A stretch of DNA of 64,000 nt. Source: Dysidea avara (Eukaryota; Porifera; Demospongiae; Dictyoceratida; Dysideidae). The notes under the pieces are model-generated. The model was not told where the DNA came from and ran no database searches. It worked only from the letters and a program-made list of their open reading frames with translations. Position numbers and translations under genes: made by a program. The stretch covers positions 23,820,672-23,884,671 of the forward strand of contig NC_089277.1 in NCBI RefSeq assembly GCF_963678975.1, read 5' to 3'. Below, in pieces: positions 47,656 to 59,475 of this stretch; within the stretch, counting starts at the first letter, position 1, and each line of letters begins with the position of its first letter.

Positions 47656-50600
47656 ATCACGTTTTCTCCACAAATTCTTTCGACAAAGCCTCAAAGCTGC
47701 TTTTCATTTTTGTTTGTGTACATGAAGAGACACAATCAGCCTGTGAAAACCTCCAGAAACATGCAACAACAAAAAATTCTTTCTTTTAGTGGAAACCCTA
47801 TAAGTGAGGTACCATACACTGATTACCACATGGAGAGTGGTCAGTACAGGAGCCCTTACACTAATTAAAATAACAACACAAAAATTTTAACATGCAGTAT
47901 AATAAAGGTGATCCAGTCCATGAAAGCTCTGTGATCTGCTTTGCTTATCATGCCAATACTGCATAAATTTATGCTGGCTGTTTTCAAGGCTAGTGCTGAT
48001 TAGTCAATTATTGTTAATGTCAAAAAGAGACAGCAGTGAGTCACCATATAATAAGTCATTATAATAACTTAACATACAACTCTCAAGTACAACAATAACA
48101 AACCAGCACTATAATTATAATATATAGGTTGCACACACAACATTATTATTGGGTTAGCTCTAGAACTTTCACTGTTTATTGTTTCTGTAAAGGTAAGTGC
48201 TGAATAATCACTGTTTGTAATTTCACATTCAGCTGCCATAAATAATCTGTTCAATGGTCTCCATCATAAATTGTGACCAGTGGGCACATAAAATTTGCCT
48301 ACGTACTTTCTTGCATCACCCATAACTTTATGTCACTTTGCTATGGACATGCAATTTTTAAACATTAATAAAAGTTACAGAATACAAATATTAATATTCT
48401 ATTCCAGCAATGAGATGTGACTATAATAATCTATGATGGGACGTAGTTTGTACCCATGCACGTGTTGTTGCAGGCCCGGTCACAATTAATAGCTTACGAT
48501 TCCCTTCGCAATCATCTCAATGATCATGACCACTTTATGATATATTAAACCTGTACCAGATCTCATTCTATTGTTCTCTCTCTTTGTAGTAAACAGGCCT
48601 CAGTGAATTTTTATATATAGCTAAGTAGATAATTTTTTTGTTAATAGTGTATTGTATTGGAATTGTATTCTGTTCTCTCTCATCTGTATCTGAATGCAAT
48701 GTGTTAAAATCTCAGTCGTATTCATATTATGATATTCTTAAGGTTATATATACTGTATTGTTAAAATTGAGGTGGTACCACAACACCTATTTCACAACAC
48801 CTTCTTACATTCCAGGGGGGTGTCAATATACAGCACTTCTGACACCTTAAGAGGTGTCATAGTCACACCGGTGCATCTGTAACATCTTCATGAATGTAAT
48901 CCCACAATTACATTTTTTTGTAGCTCTTATAAGTACATTTTGCAACTTACATAGAATGTAGCAAGACAAGGAAGTAAGTGTATTTTAATACTGTATGTAT
49001 TTGTAATCCTGTTGAATTGTAAAAGTCAATTGTGTTCCTAAATAACTATCAATGTAAGTGAAGGAATCAAAGTGGCTCCACTCCCATCAAAGCATCGGAA
49101 AATTAAATGAATGCCTATATAGTGTGTCATTATAACACCGCACTATAACAACAACCACCTATTGTAACACCTTGTGAGTGTCATCACAGCATCTTAACAG
49201 CTATTCTTAGGGTGCTGAATTTAAACATTAACATGGACACCCGTAAAGTGTTCTGATTACCTGTCATTTCCTATGCCCTTCTATAATTGCTGTAACATTG
49301 CTCCTGCTCCAAATTGTATTATTTAAAGTATAAGTTAGCTGCTATAGTAGCACAGGTTGCTAGCAGGCCTTCAGTGTAGTATCATCTTTTTGTCTATTCA
49401 TGTTGCACTAGTACTGTTACAGTAAACCTTTTAATATACTATTGCTTTTATCCTGAAGCTGCAGATACAACTTTTACATCTATATGCAGGCAATGCATTT
49501 CAGTTAACTAGTAAGCATCTTTATGTTTAATGGTTAAATCTTTCAAAGGAGTAGTCAGCTTTCAGCATTCATGAATCAGATAATCTATATACCTAACTCT
49601 TTGCTGCCAGCTATATTAATACTCTATCTAATTCACACGCTATCAATGCAGTAGGCTAGTTAATGTTTCATTCTCGATTGCTCTATTTAATCCAAGTGAC
49701 TGCTCTATTAGAATGTTTAACGTGATGACCTCAGTTTTCCTTAATTTTGGCTTGTAGGGGTACAAATGTTGGGAGTTATGATTAATAACATCAGTGTTAG
49801 TGATCATGTATAGCTATTATGACAGTCCATTCACTCATGACCAGTAACATGCATGCATCTCTTCACATGCATGGGTTGGTGAGTGTATCATATAGAACCA
49901 TTGATTTATACCACTATTGTAATGTGTCTTCACACTCTGTACTGTGATTATGTGTTCTTTGTCCTGTAGCTATACATACTGTTCGATCACCTTCACCACT
50001 CTTGACAGATACAGTTTGACAATTTTTTAAAGTTCTATAGTTATAGTTTGGAGTCCTAAAGATAGTTGAGCACATCAAACTGGTACTCAGCATCACTTCA
50101 TTTCAATCATTTGAGCAGCTCTTCTCATATATAGTCATTTTCCATATACGTACCTATGGCTATAGAGTACTGTAAAGTTTGCACACTCTATTCAGAGTAT
50201 TACCTTACATATACACAAATAAAATAACTGAGATTGTAAAGTTAAATTGGTTAGTAAGATGGAAGTAACAGACCTTGTGACCCTATTCATTGTAACAAAA
50301 CTTAATCCATCAAGTTTTGTTGAACTGTAAGATAATCTGCATTAAATATTTAGAATATATATCCAGTCAGTAATACAGCTGCACACTAGAGCATTGCACC
50401 TTCATAAAGATGTTTTAAACCCAATCACAGTTTAATATCAAAAACTCTTCTGTATGTCCTGAAATCTACATATTGATGTAATGCTTGATAGTCTGTTTGT
50501 TTGTTTGTTCACTCACTGAGCCACCTTTAGCGTGATCACTCTAACTAAGGATAATAAAATTGTATATATATCAATTTATGACCTGAACATTTATTTACAT

Positions 50601-50682
50601 TTGTTCACAAGTAATAATATTATTGCAGACACAGATAGTATTCAAAATTACCTATAAATGTAACTGAAATGCACAATCATGA
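47656..50682. other. Intergenic, no gene recognised
   Basis: Segments near 48340-48480 resemble 41580-41700 and 52830-52870 (ATTCCAG.AATGA), pointing to a dispersed repeat. There is an ACACC-rich stretch at 48770-49240. A motif copy is at 49697-49720. A minus-strand AATAAA at 50590-50595 probably serves paralogue 3. Confidence 0.45.
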
Positions 50683-52161
50683 CTATGAAGAGCATAGATA
50701 CTTTACAGAGTCACGGTGTCGCTGTTTCATATTATACACTATTGTCATTTGAAATTTTGAGTGTCCACCGATAACTACAAGACTCCTAGCATTGATGGCT
50801 ATAGTTCTTTGTAATGCTCCTACATATCCACTGTCCAGTACTCCATTAGTAGCTTGTATGAAGTCATTCTCATAAGACTCAATGGATTTATTGCCATACA
50901 CAATGTGTAAAACTTTTTGAAACAACTTCTTCCCTTCTCCAGTATAACTTCCATGATTGTCAAAGTCAAATTTATTGGCCAGCACCGTGTCCCCAAATCT
51001 ACCCATGTCAATAGCTAAGAAAGCTGTATGGCCAGAACTATTAGGTATAGACTTTAAATGCTTATCCAACTCATCTGCGCACTTATTGAAATAAACATTG
51101 TTACCTTGTATAGTTCGCGTACCCGAAGGTTTTACTCTAAACACTACAGCATTATAGTGACCAAAATCACTGCCAATAACTTGTCTGACATATTGTTTAC
51201 TGTCCATTAGCACTTTCTTGCTGGGGTGAATCATGCTTAGGAGAATATCAAGTCCACCTTGTGTGCGTCCAAATATGTTATCTACTAATCCAGTAAATGC
51301 TACCCGTCCACTTTCAACACCTCTCCATTCACTAAACCATATTGTAATATCTTGTTTCTTATTTTCTATTTGTAGAGAAGCAGAAAATGTCTCTGGTGAT
51401 GTTATGTAATCACTAAATGAGATACACACAACCCTGGTGACTTCAAAGTTTAATTTATTAAACAACTTGGAGTGATCATCAAAAAACAATGTCTTCTGTT
51501 TAAGACAAGGAGGGTGAGTATTAATTTCTTCATCCAAAAAAGTGCCACCAGTTCCAACATTATAAGAGATTATCACTACAATAATTTTCTTTGTTGAATG
51601 TGAACCAAAATTTTTCCAACTTTCTAATGTTGGTACACCTGACTTCTTTGCCCGTTCATTCCAGTAGTCAATATCAATGTAGTCACGAAGTCTTAGTGCA
51701 CCAGATATTGTGCCATCATCGTGAAGTAGCTCATGTGAGAACTTCAACTCTGACATATGGACAAATGGCTCAACCACTGTGAGACCAACAGAATTGGCCC
51801 ATCTTTGAAAACAAAACAAGTTAAGAATACCATTAATTTGTTGTTCCCAGTAACTGCTGCACAGTGTATATCTACGTATCTTATCAATTGGTTTATCAGT
51901 TGGTGTGGATAGAGTCAGTTTTTGGACACTTGTTGTGGATGGTGAAGATGAAGTGACTTGCTTACTATTAGCTGAAATTAATTGATTATTAATGTTGCTT
52001 CTCTGCTCTACAGGAACATGGGTTTGTGCCACTGTGTCTAAACGAAATGATGGCAATTTACTGCTGCTGGTGTTTCTTGGCTTAGTACTGTAATTAATTA
52101 GCAAAACTACTAACACAAAGCTTCCCAAGAATGTAGGTAGAATATATTTTTGGTGCTTCAT
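50683..52161 (-). CDS. Type II membrane glycosyltransferase-like protein, paralogue 3
   Basis: A single coding exon of 492 residues. ATG at 52159-52161 (MKHQKYILP) is used because the four codons upstream begin with TTG. An anchor lies at about residues 8-25, then a Ser/Thr/Gln-rich stem to about 100, then the core from RYTLCSSYWEQQING. The core keeps VVEPF, DYIDIDYWN, FSEWRGVESGRV, VVFR, DMGRFGD, YGNKSIESYENDF, DSGYVGALQRTIA and VIGGHSKFQ. It has small differences from paralogues 1 and 2: ING for TNA, one residue fewer near ITSPETF, and a shorter IFGRTQGG segment that it shares with paralogue 4. An AG acceptor (AAATTAG) lies about 20 bp upstream of the ATG. AATAAA lies some 90 bp past the stop. 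Activity unassigned. Confidence 0.85.
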   Translation of the reverse strand: MKHQKYILPTFLGSFVLVVLLINYSTKPRNTSSSKLPSFRLDTVAQTHVPVEQRSNINNQLISANSKQVTSSSPSTTSVQKLTLSTPTDKPIDKIRRYTLCSSYWEQQINGILNLFCFQRWANSVGLTVVEPFVHMSELKFSHELLHDDGTISGALRLRDYIDIDYWNERAKKSGVPTLESWKNFGSHSTKKIIVVIISYNVGTGGTFLDEEINTHPPCLKQKTLFFDDHSKLFNKLNFEVTRVVCISFSDYITSPETFSASLQIENKKQDITIWFSEWRGVESGRVAFTGLVDNIFGRTQGGLDILLSMIHPSKKVLMDSKQYVRQVIGSDFGHYNAVVFRVKPSGTRTIQGNNVYFNKCADELDKHLKSIPNSSGHTAFLAIDMGRFGDTVLANKFDFDNHGSYTGEGKKLFQKVLHIVYGNKSIESYENDFIQATNGVLDSGYVGALQRTIAINARSLVVIGGHSKFQMTIVYNMKQRHRDSVKYLCSS

Positions 52162-53714
52162 TAATGAAGACAATTGATGCTAATTTAAAGAAAAAATGGA
52201 AAGTTGATTAGGGTATTAACCTGAAAGAAACAGTAACAACATTAATTAGTTTTAACACATGACCCTATCTTTAATGAGAATGTATCCCATACATGAAGTG
52301 GTACTGTTATTAATAAAGGATGTCTACAATGAATCTATCTCTGCAAAACAACGCAGCAGTGTATAAGCCCACACTTAGTTTTCAATAGTCTAAACCCTGG
52401 CCACCACAACACAAAACTCGATCCACAGGCAACTAGTACTCTCTCCCCTAATGAAATGGAAACCTTAAAACCCAAACCACTGCATTATTTCCTACAATTA
52501 TAGAGCTTAATCTGTAATGAATTCTCTATTAGAGCATGATACTTTTTTTTTTCATGATGGTTGAATTTTAAAAACTTTCATGTTACCATTCATCTCTAGA
52601 CCCGCCCTGAACAGTGGTGGATCTAGATATTTTAAAAAGGGATTTTTTGTGGTGGATAAGTAATAAACTGTGACTGGGCCTGCAAAAGTACATGTAGGGT
52701 ATGCATGTGCATGGGGTCTAATGAGGAGCATAAAATTTGAATACTTTTTGAAATTTTCATGATGCATGATCTTTTATATTGTAATGATAATGCTATGTAA
52801 GTTTTAGTTGTTATGCAAATTACAGAATGCACAGTTTTATTCCAGTACTGAGATATCATCTGTACATGTACATGTGGTATAGGTGCTAAAACGCAGGCAT
52901 GGTTTCGAATAATAACACGTCAGAGGACATGGCTACAGAAAATTTGGAATATTGATTAAGGCTATCCAATGCTTTGACTGTGAAACAGTCTAACTGCAGC
53001 AAGGTGAAATTTGTAAATCTGACACTGCTGAATTCCTGAGAAATGAATGTATGCAATAATAATTATTATTATTTTCTAAGTATATACAGGGGCGGATCCA
53101 GAGTTTGGCAAAGGGGTAGGTACATGTGTGGAGCTGGGGGCAGCTCCCCCAGAAGCTAAAGGCATTTTATATCTTTCAGGACTGAAAATTTTGATGTAGA
53201 ACAGTTAAATGTGATAATATCTGAATGGACTGCACATGTATTGATCAGAGTTTTAGGGATAATTAAGTGACAGTCATGAACCTAAAGAATGCGAATGAGA
53301 TACAAAGGATCGCATTTCATTCGCAAAATATTCCTAACAGGCTAAGTGTGCCCATGGGATAGTGCAGCAGATACAAGTGTTCATACCCAGCAACTGTCGA
53401 GGATTTTCAATAGCATTGTGTGTGATGACTGTTCTATTAGAATGTTTGACTGACTGCTGCATTAGAGTATCCTGATTAGGTTTTTCTTGGAGCATGTGCC
53501 CCCTTCCTGACTGATGTAGTACATACCTGTAGTATAATATTCAAGGTGTCACTGTTGTACTGCTGGAGTTTTTCAACAGAACAGTTTAACAACACACAGT
53601 TAATGTGACAAGGTCTGTTTGTTACTTGTACGTGCTACCAACAGGCCATAACCTACTGTACAGTACAGTACTACTTATAGTTACTTACATACATTGTGAG
53701 TGCTTCAAGTTTTT
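52162..53714. other. Intergenic; hAT-like fragments
   Basis: GTGGATCTAGAT-type sequence near 52610 and CAGGGGCGGATCCAGAG at 53088 look like single hAT ends related to 10360. A motif doublet is at 53424-53478, and a partial copy at 52521-52540. No gene is seen. Confidence 0.5.
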
Positions 53715-53965
53715 TTAATTTTTTTTAAAAATTTATTTATTTATTAATGCTTTACAGCACAAGTGCTGAAGGTCTGTAGGACACCTGGTCCTACAGCCTG
53801 TTCTAGCTACTAGACTTTGGCTACTTAAGGTGTGTTTGAAAAGTTGGAGAAAGGAGAAAAACCCATGACTGGACCTAGGTGGCCTCGAACCTGCAGCCAT
53901 CCGATTTACGCTCGAACGCTTACAGGAGTCTACCAGGTGGTCAGGATGTTTTCTCCTTGATATTT
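53715..53965 (-). mobile_element. tRNA-derived SINE, copy 2
   Basis: On the minus strand a perfect B-box-like GGTTCGAGGCC (53881-53891) lies downstream of a GTAGACTCCTGTAAGCG region. The body ends with ACAGACCTTCAGCAC..GCTGTAAAGCATTAAT and an A-rich tail, matching the tail of the SINE at 26025-26312. Confidence 0.7.
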
Positions 53966-54329
53966 GAGATGGGAGGCCTGGACGCCTGGTTTACCTTGGT
54001 AACATCTTGAAATAGATTATAATTATTGTAATGTTGCCTTAGCTACCTATAGTGATCGTCAAGAATATAATGCACAACCTGTTTTGCTTGTTGAAATCAA
54101 ATCATACCTGCATGTGGGATCATATCCTGCATATCCTGAGGAATGACTATGTTGTTGAGCACATAGCAAGAGTATCCCCCCACAGAGACAGAAACCATCG
54201 ATACCGATGAATATATAACAAAGTTATGTTACAAAAAGTAACAAAATTAAATAAATAGCTAACTAGTGAGTGAGTCCTCAGACACACAAGACCACGGAAA
54301 GGCAATAAAATGCCCCACAAGTGGGTGTG

Positions 54330-55950
54330 GCAAGAGAAAAAACACAAAAACTAAGTATAAAAAAGAACTAAAGTGGTCAGCATTTAAGGTCTGACCATTC
54401 TGGGCAATCTCTTGTCCAAAATATTCATCTTGAAGAAGAGATTGAAGCAGTGGCAGCCAAGTCAAAAATGTGTCTGCAGGAAGATTTAGCAATCTTCATC
54501 TCACTTTGAACAAGTTAACACAGTTCTGAAACGATGACAAAGATGATGGCAAGTAGTGACTTAAACGCTTAGTTCAATTGTATCATAAAAACAACTAGAC
54601 GGTCGAATGCTTCTGGTACTCTCTCTTCCCTTGTTTTCTATCCCTAGCAGAGTTGAGATTGCTCTACTGAGTCTAAGAGGCATGTTAATTCTAACAAGGC
54701 TATTAAGTTGTTTCCTTCATTGTAAAGAACAGTATCATAATGGAGTAGTGAGTAGAGAATGAGGGATTGTTGCTTGTGGAGAGTCACTTGCATGTATACC
54801 AGGTAACTCAGCATAAACTGAAACTGCACTTAGTTTTGAAAAGAAATTAGTATAATAAGTTCAGTAGACAAGCAGTGTAGAACTTTGTTATGGCGATATG
54901 TGAAGCGGCCCTGTCAGGGACATCCACCCAAACCATGAGCAGTGGTAGGCTGAGTGCATCCACATAGTGTGCACTTTGTCCCATGCCAATGTTTTAAATT
55001 GACTGCTGTGGGAAGGGTGTCTGAGTCAGCATGGAGAATAAATGAGAATTGACCTGGGTTGCATCCAAGCAACAATCTGTTCCAGGTAACCAGGTTCCAC
55101 AGCAAGATTCAAGAGTCACAGAAATTTTTAATTTACCTTGGACAGATAGTGTATTCAAACAGTTATCATAATAATGAGCATTCATCAACTGCTGTTAATT
55201 TCTTTGCCTGCAAAATTAATAAAGGTGACGAGCCATTGGAAGGGATATTAATTGTGAACGTGCTTTAGACAAATGGAATAGTTAGCTCTGTTTGCAAATA
55301 AGCATTCCCCAAACATAATTGCAAACCCAGTTCCTGAAGTTAGTGATCACTGGAGGCACTACAGGATAGGAGGCTTATTGCCTGTCTTGATTCATGGGAA
55401 ATGCTAGGGCAGCCCACACCATGATAGTAAAGGATGGCATGGGTAGCACTTCTTGGAAGTTTCAACCATTTCTTAAGATGACGAACAATTATGTTTTCCT
55501 TTTTAGTAATGGCCCCTTTAGTGACAGCATCAACTGACAGATGGAAGCGAAGGAGAGAAACAATGTAATTGCGGTAGAGCCAGAGCTTGTACTCACCAGA
55601 GATAGGGTAACACATCAGTAGCAGATAATAGTTGAGATAGTAAGTTACACATTTTCTTATTAGCAGCAGATTTGGTGGCACTTAAAAGAGACTTTCCTAA
55701 AAACTTGGTACCACTCTCAGTCATAGACATAGAATTGTGATCCCCCCAGATAGCTGGATCCCTCTTTCACTCTGGTGATTACCATCACAAAAATATAACA
55801 TACAGTATGATACACACTTTGAGGGCTTGAAATAAAGATCTAATTCAATAGCCTTTTGATCCACTTGCTGCAGTACCCTAATGTGTGTCTCTTAAGTAGT
55901 CAGAAATTAATGCCGCATCATCAGCATAAGCCTTGATTAAGTGTTCTGAG
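54330..55950 (-). mobile_element. LINE remnant with YADD reverse transcriptase motif and C-terminal zinc knuckle
   Basis: Read on the minus strand in broken frames: AYADDAALISDYL with the catalytic YADD at 55917-55928, then DGNHHQSERGIQLSGG, TKFLGKSL, the thumb-like EYKLWLYRNYI and LKKWLKLPRSATHAILYY. A Cys/His knuckle WHGTKCTLCG..PTTAHGLGGC follows at 54915-55000. Next are YNEGNNLIALLELTC and SVEQSQL, and finally a LPSSLSSFQNCVN segment. The order RT, knuckle, then an ELT-containing tail recalls LINEs with a C-terminal restriction-like endonuclease, but the diagnostic RPD is eroded. Many stops; not functional. Confidence 0.75.
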
Positions 55951-55955
55951 GATTG

Positions 55956-55957
<2 letters not shown>

Positions 55958-55982
<25 letters not shown>
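55958..55982. repeat. (TA)n microsatellite
   Basis: About 25 bp of alternating TA lie between two LINE remnants, at the 5' break of the YADD-containing one. Confidence 0.9.
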
Positions 55983-55986
<4 letters not shown>

Positions 55987-56039
55987 AATGTACAAACTCA
56001 ATCATGAGTATATTCGTACATATGTAGTTAGTTACTTAT

Positions 56040-56470
56040 TTACAAATTTATATAATTGTTAAATAAATCAAGAGATGGAGCTTGGATAATATGATAATCT
56101 AGTTGGTTCCATAATTTTATTGTAAAAGGAAAGAAGGAGTTCATATAAGCATCTACCCTTGTTGGCAACTGCAGAAATCTTTGATGGTGACCTCTAGTTG
56201 TGGTGTTGCTTGGTCTAAACCGTTGGTGCACATTAATATCTACCATGTCATTAATTATTTTATATATACATTAGTGAGGCTCTCAAATTATTTCTTCGCT
56301 TCTCCAATGTGTGCCATTGTAAACTGTTCAACATTTCTGTCACACTAGCTGTTCTATTATAGTTATTCATCACAAACCTTGCTGATAATACTTGGGCAAA
56401 GGATTCTTTTTAGATTTAGTGGTATTTGGGTTGATAGGTACAAAACGGTTTGCTCTATAAGAGCATAGGA
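56040..56470 (-). mobile_element. LINE remnant (L2/CR1-like), 3' end
   Basis: The minus strand reads NRTASVTEMLNSLQWHTLEK, then RRNNLRASLMYI, NTTTRGHHQRF, and SFFPFTIKLWNQLDYHI, ending at 56040. That is the typical C-terminus of L2/CR1-type LINEs and the same kind as 43300-44070. The last 68 codons are open; upstream is broken. Confidence 0.75.
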
Positions 56471-57559
56471 GCCATTCAACCGAGTGTAAATTGATGGTTT
56501 CAGAAGTGGTAATCTCTGAAGAATCATCATAACTGTACATCAAGAGTATCCACGGCCCCAGTAGCTAATTGCAGAGATGCCACCCTTCTCAACAATTTTA
56601 GGAGTGAGACCTTAAACACTACCAGCAATGTGGACTAGACTCACTCCAGAATTTTTGGTAGCGAAGACCAAAAAAAAAAAAAAAAAAAAAAGTCGCTGCG
56701 TGCTCAAAGTACATAAAACAAGCACAGAGCTGTCCAATTTTAAGCACAGAGCTAATCATGGAGCAGATCAGGCCTAGTGAGGCGTGAGAACTAAGCTGAA
56801 AGAGTGAGAAACAGAGGGTTAGGCGTGAGAGCGTGAGATTACTAGCCAAAGCGTGAGACTTACGCCTATAATGCGTGAGAGTTGGCATGTCTGTAATTGG
56901 GGGATATCCTTACTAATGTGCAGTTATTGTTCTCATCAAAGAATAGCTCGGGATATGATCCCACAGGTATGACTTAATTTCAGCAACCGTGCACTGAAAA
57001 TTAAACGAGAGGTTGCATGTGCATGATTAGTATATTGACACTTACAGTACTGATTATAATTACCAGCCGCTCACAACAATCACGTGTTGCAGACACAATC
57101 ACCTGGCTTATCGGTCTAATTCTCATTCTCCTCCCACAAATAAGGCGATTCTTGGTAGTTAAACCATGTTCATGATCGGAGCAAAAGCCACACCCTCGTC
57201 TACACAGAAATGCCCTCAATAGATTAAATAATGCGCCGTGCGCAAGCAATGATACACGTCTGGTTCAACGCCCATGTCTGATAAGAAGCCAGGCACAACA
57301 GAATAATGTGTTTTACAGTAATAGTACATATACTCGCTCATAACTACAGAGTAGCAGAGTTAAATAGCTTCAGGTTTGATAATGAAAATTAGATATGTCT
57401 TTAAAAACAAAATTGTGTGGTCTTTCAAGGTCATAAAATTGATGTTTCACAAATCCAGTCATAAATGCTGTAAAAGGAAGAAGACAATCATATTTAAAAT
57501 ACCAGTGCAATAATGATATGGTTATAAATATAGACAATAAAAATGGGCAAGTTACACTA
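56471..57559. other. Intergenic; poly(A) tract at 56670-56690
   Basis: A run of about 21 A follows GCGAAGACC. On its right GCGTGAGA-type short repeats recur between 56780 and 56880. No gene is recognised, and the 3' flank of paralogue 4 must start near 57559. Confidence 0.45.
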
Positions 57560-59014
57560 TTAAGTGTAAGATCCATAGCATATTAACTTGACAGAGTCCC
57601 TGTGTCGTTTCGACAAATTCTGAATAATGATCTTCTGAAAATTTGAGTGCCCACCAACAACTACAAGACTTCTGGCATTCATGGCTATTGTCTTTTGTAC
57701 GGCTCCAATGTACCCACTATCCATTACTCCATCTGTGGCCCGCACAAAATCATCATCATAACTGCTAATAGATTTGTTTCCATACACCAAATTTAAAAAT
57801 CGTTGAAATAATTTAATTCCATTTCCAGTGTATGCACCTTGTGAATTGTAGTCAAAAGTATCAGCTCGTACCATGTCTCCAAATTTACCCATGTCAATAG
57901 CTAGGAATGATTTACGATGACTAGTAGAATTTTGAGCCACAGTTTTCAAATGGTTTTCTAGTAGCCCTGCACAGGTGCTATAGTACTCAACATTTTGTTC
58001 TACAGTGTAGTCATAATCAGGTTTTACTCTTATAACCACTGCATCATACTGATCAAATTCTACACCGAGGACTTGGTGTACGTATCTTTTACTATCAGAT
58101 AAAAGTCTTTTACTGGAGCGTATCATGGTTAGTAAGTTATCTTGCCCACCCTGGGTACGTCCAAATTTGTTTTGTCCTAATCCGACAAAAGATATCCTAC
58201 CATTTTCAACACCACGCCACTCTGTAAACCACACTGTAACATCTTCTTTACCGTCAATCTGGAGGCCGGCATTAAAAGTTTCTGGAGTCATTATGTGCTC
58301 AAAAAATGAAAAGCAGACAACCCGAACGGCTTCAAAATGAAGTATACGAAAAAGTTTGGCATGCTTTTCAAAAAACCATGTCTTCCATTTTAAGCAGTTG
58401 GGATGGCTCAGAATTTCATCATTTACATAAGTGCCACCAGCACCAAAGTGTGACATTATTACAACAATAATTTTCTTTGTTGAATGTAGAATAAAATTTT
58501 CCCAAGTTTCTAAAGGTGGGACATCCCACTCACTGGCCCTTTCATTCCAATAATCTATATCAACATAATCATGGAGTTTTAATGTGTTAGACATAGAGTT
58601 GTTATACAACACTTCCTCTGGGAACTTCAACTCTGACTGACATGCAAATGGTTCGACAACAGTTAGCCCCACAGAGTGTGCCCACCTTTGCATACAGAGC
58701 ATGTTAATAACTGCATTAGTCTGTTGTTCCCAATAACTGCTACTGATTGCATATCGGCGAGGCTTTCGTACGATATCTTGTGGAGGAGAATTCAAGTTCA
58801 CATCACCATTTGCATTTCTGCGAAGTATGCCATTATCATTATTATCATCTGACAGCTCTGCAACACCTTGTGATAACAGTGATGTTGACCACAACAATTC
58901 AGCACTTTCATTCTTTTCTGAAGGTTTACAGCAATTGTAGGTGCTGGTGTATACAAAAGATAATAGCAACAAACTTATCACCACAGCAAGGATGACACGA
59001 GTTGTCTGTTTCAT
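57560..59014 (-). CDS. Type II membrane glycosyltransferase-like protein, paralogue 4 (most diverged)
   Basis: A single coding exon of 484 residues. ATG at 59012-59014 (MKQTTRVILAVV) is chosen over the GTG codons upstream. An anchor lies at about residues 7-24, with an acidic and Asn/Asp-rich stem to about 85. The core starts at RYAISSSYWEQQTNA and keeps VVEPF, DYVDIDYWNERA, FTEWRGVENGRI, VVIRVKP, DMGKFGD, YGNKSI, DSGYIGAVQKTIA and VVGGHSNFQ. It differs from the other three at many sites: FACQSELKF for FVHMSELKF, HFGAGGTYV for NVGTGGTFV, and SYDDDFVRATDGV for SYENDFIQATNGV. It is therefore the outgroup of the cluster. A CTGCAG acceptor lies about 25 bp upstream of the ATG. Activity unassigned. 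Confidence 0.85.
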   Translation of the reverse strand: MKQTTRVILAVVISLLLLSFVYTSTYNCCKPSEKNESAELLWSTSLLSQGVAELSDDNNDNGILRRNANGDVNLNSPPQDIVRKPRRYAISSSYWEQQTNAVINMLCMQRWAHSVGLTVVEPFACQSELKFPEEVLYNNSMSNTLKLHDYVDIDYWNERASEWDVPPLETWENFILHSTKKIIVVIMSHFGAGGTYVNDEILSHPNCLKWKTWFFEKHAKLFRILHFEAVRVVCFSFFEHIMTPETFNAGLQIDGKEDVTVWFTEWRGVENGRISFVGLGQNKFGRTQGGQDNLLTMIRSSKRLLSDSKRYVHQVLGVEFDQYDAVVIRVKPDYDYTVEQNVEYYSTCAGLLENHLKTVAQNSTSHRKSFLAIDMGKFGDMVRADTFDYNSQGAYTGNGIKLFQRFLNLVYGNKSISSYDDDFVRATDGVMDSGYIGAVQKTIAMNARSLVVVGGHSNFQKIIIQNLSKRHRDSVKLICYGSYT

Positions 59015-59153
59015 TGATGAAATCACCACAAGTCAGCCTGCAGAAATATGAAGCAAATTAACTGTGAAATTAATCCTTATGTCTGTTACTGTATGCTACA
59101 AAGGTTTATGGCTGGAATTTTTACCTATTTGCCTCCAAAATTAATTCCTGCTG

Positions 59154-59475
59154 CAGGCCCGTAGCCAGGGATTTTGAAAGGGGGGTTCTTTTTGACCAAA
59201 AGTGGACCTTTAGTAAAGGTCCAAATATTGTGACTGTTCTATTAGAGTGGTTGACTGCTCTATTAGAGTATCTCGATCTTGCATTGCATTTAATCCATGC
59301 AATGAATGAGTTACTCGAAGCGCTTAATTTAGTTTCTTATTAGTGGTATCTAGTAAACTGTAGCTAATGGACTTTTGCTCCTGAAAATTTGGACTTGTAT
59401 ACCAAAAATTGTGGACCTTTTTTCCAAGAGGGCGGTTCTTCCGAACCCCCCGAACCCCCCCTGGCTACGGGCCTG
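59154..59475. mobile_element. hAT-like non-autonomous element, 322 bp
   Basis: Ends CAGGCCCGTAGCCAGGG and CCCTGGCTACGGGCCTG are perfect inverts, with GGGGGGTTC/GAACCCCCC next to them. I do not see a clean 8-bp duplication. A doublet of the recurrent motif plus ATCTCGATCTT is at 59231-59280. It lies 140 bp upstream of paralogue 4's ATG. Confidence 0.75.

Noticed and set aside
50820-51011. Short minus-strand frame within paralogue 3
   Set aside because: Alternate frame of the real coding sequence.
53860-53960. tRNA gene on the minus strand
   Set aside because: Same SINE family as 26025-26312; no acceptor stem.
55340-55681. 113-codon minus-strand frame as a host gene
   Set aside because: Its residues match the thumb region of a LINE reverse transcriptase, in line with the YADD motif upstream.
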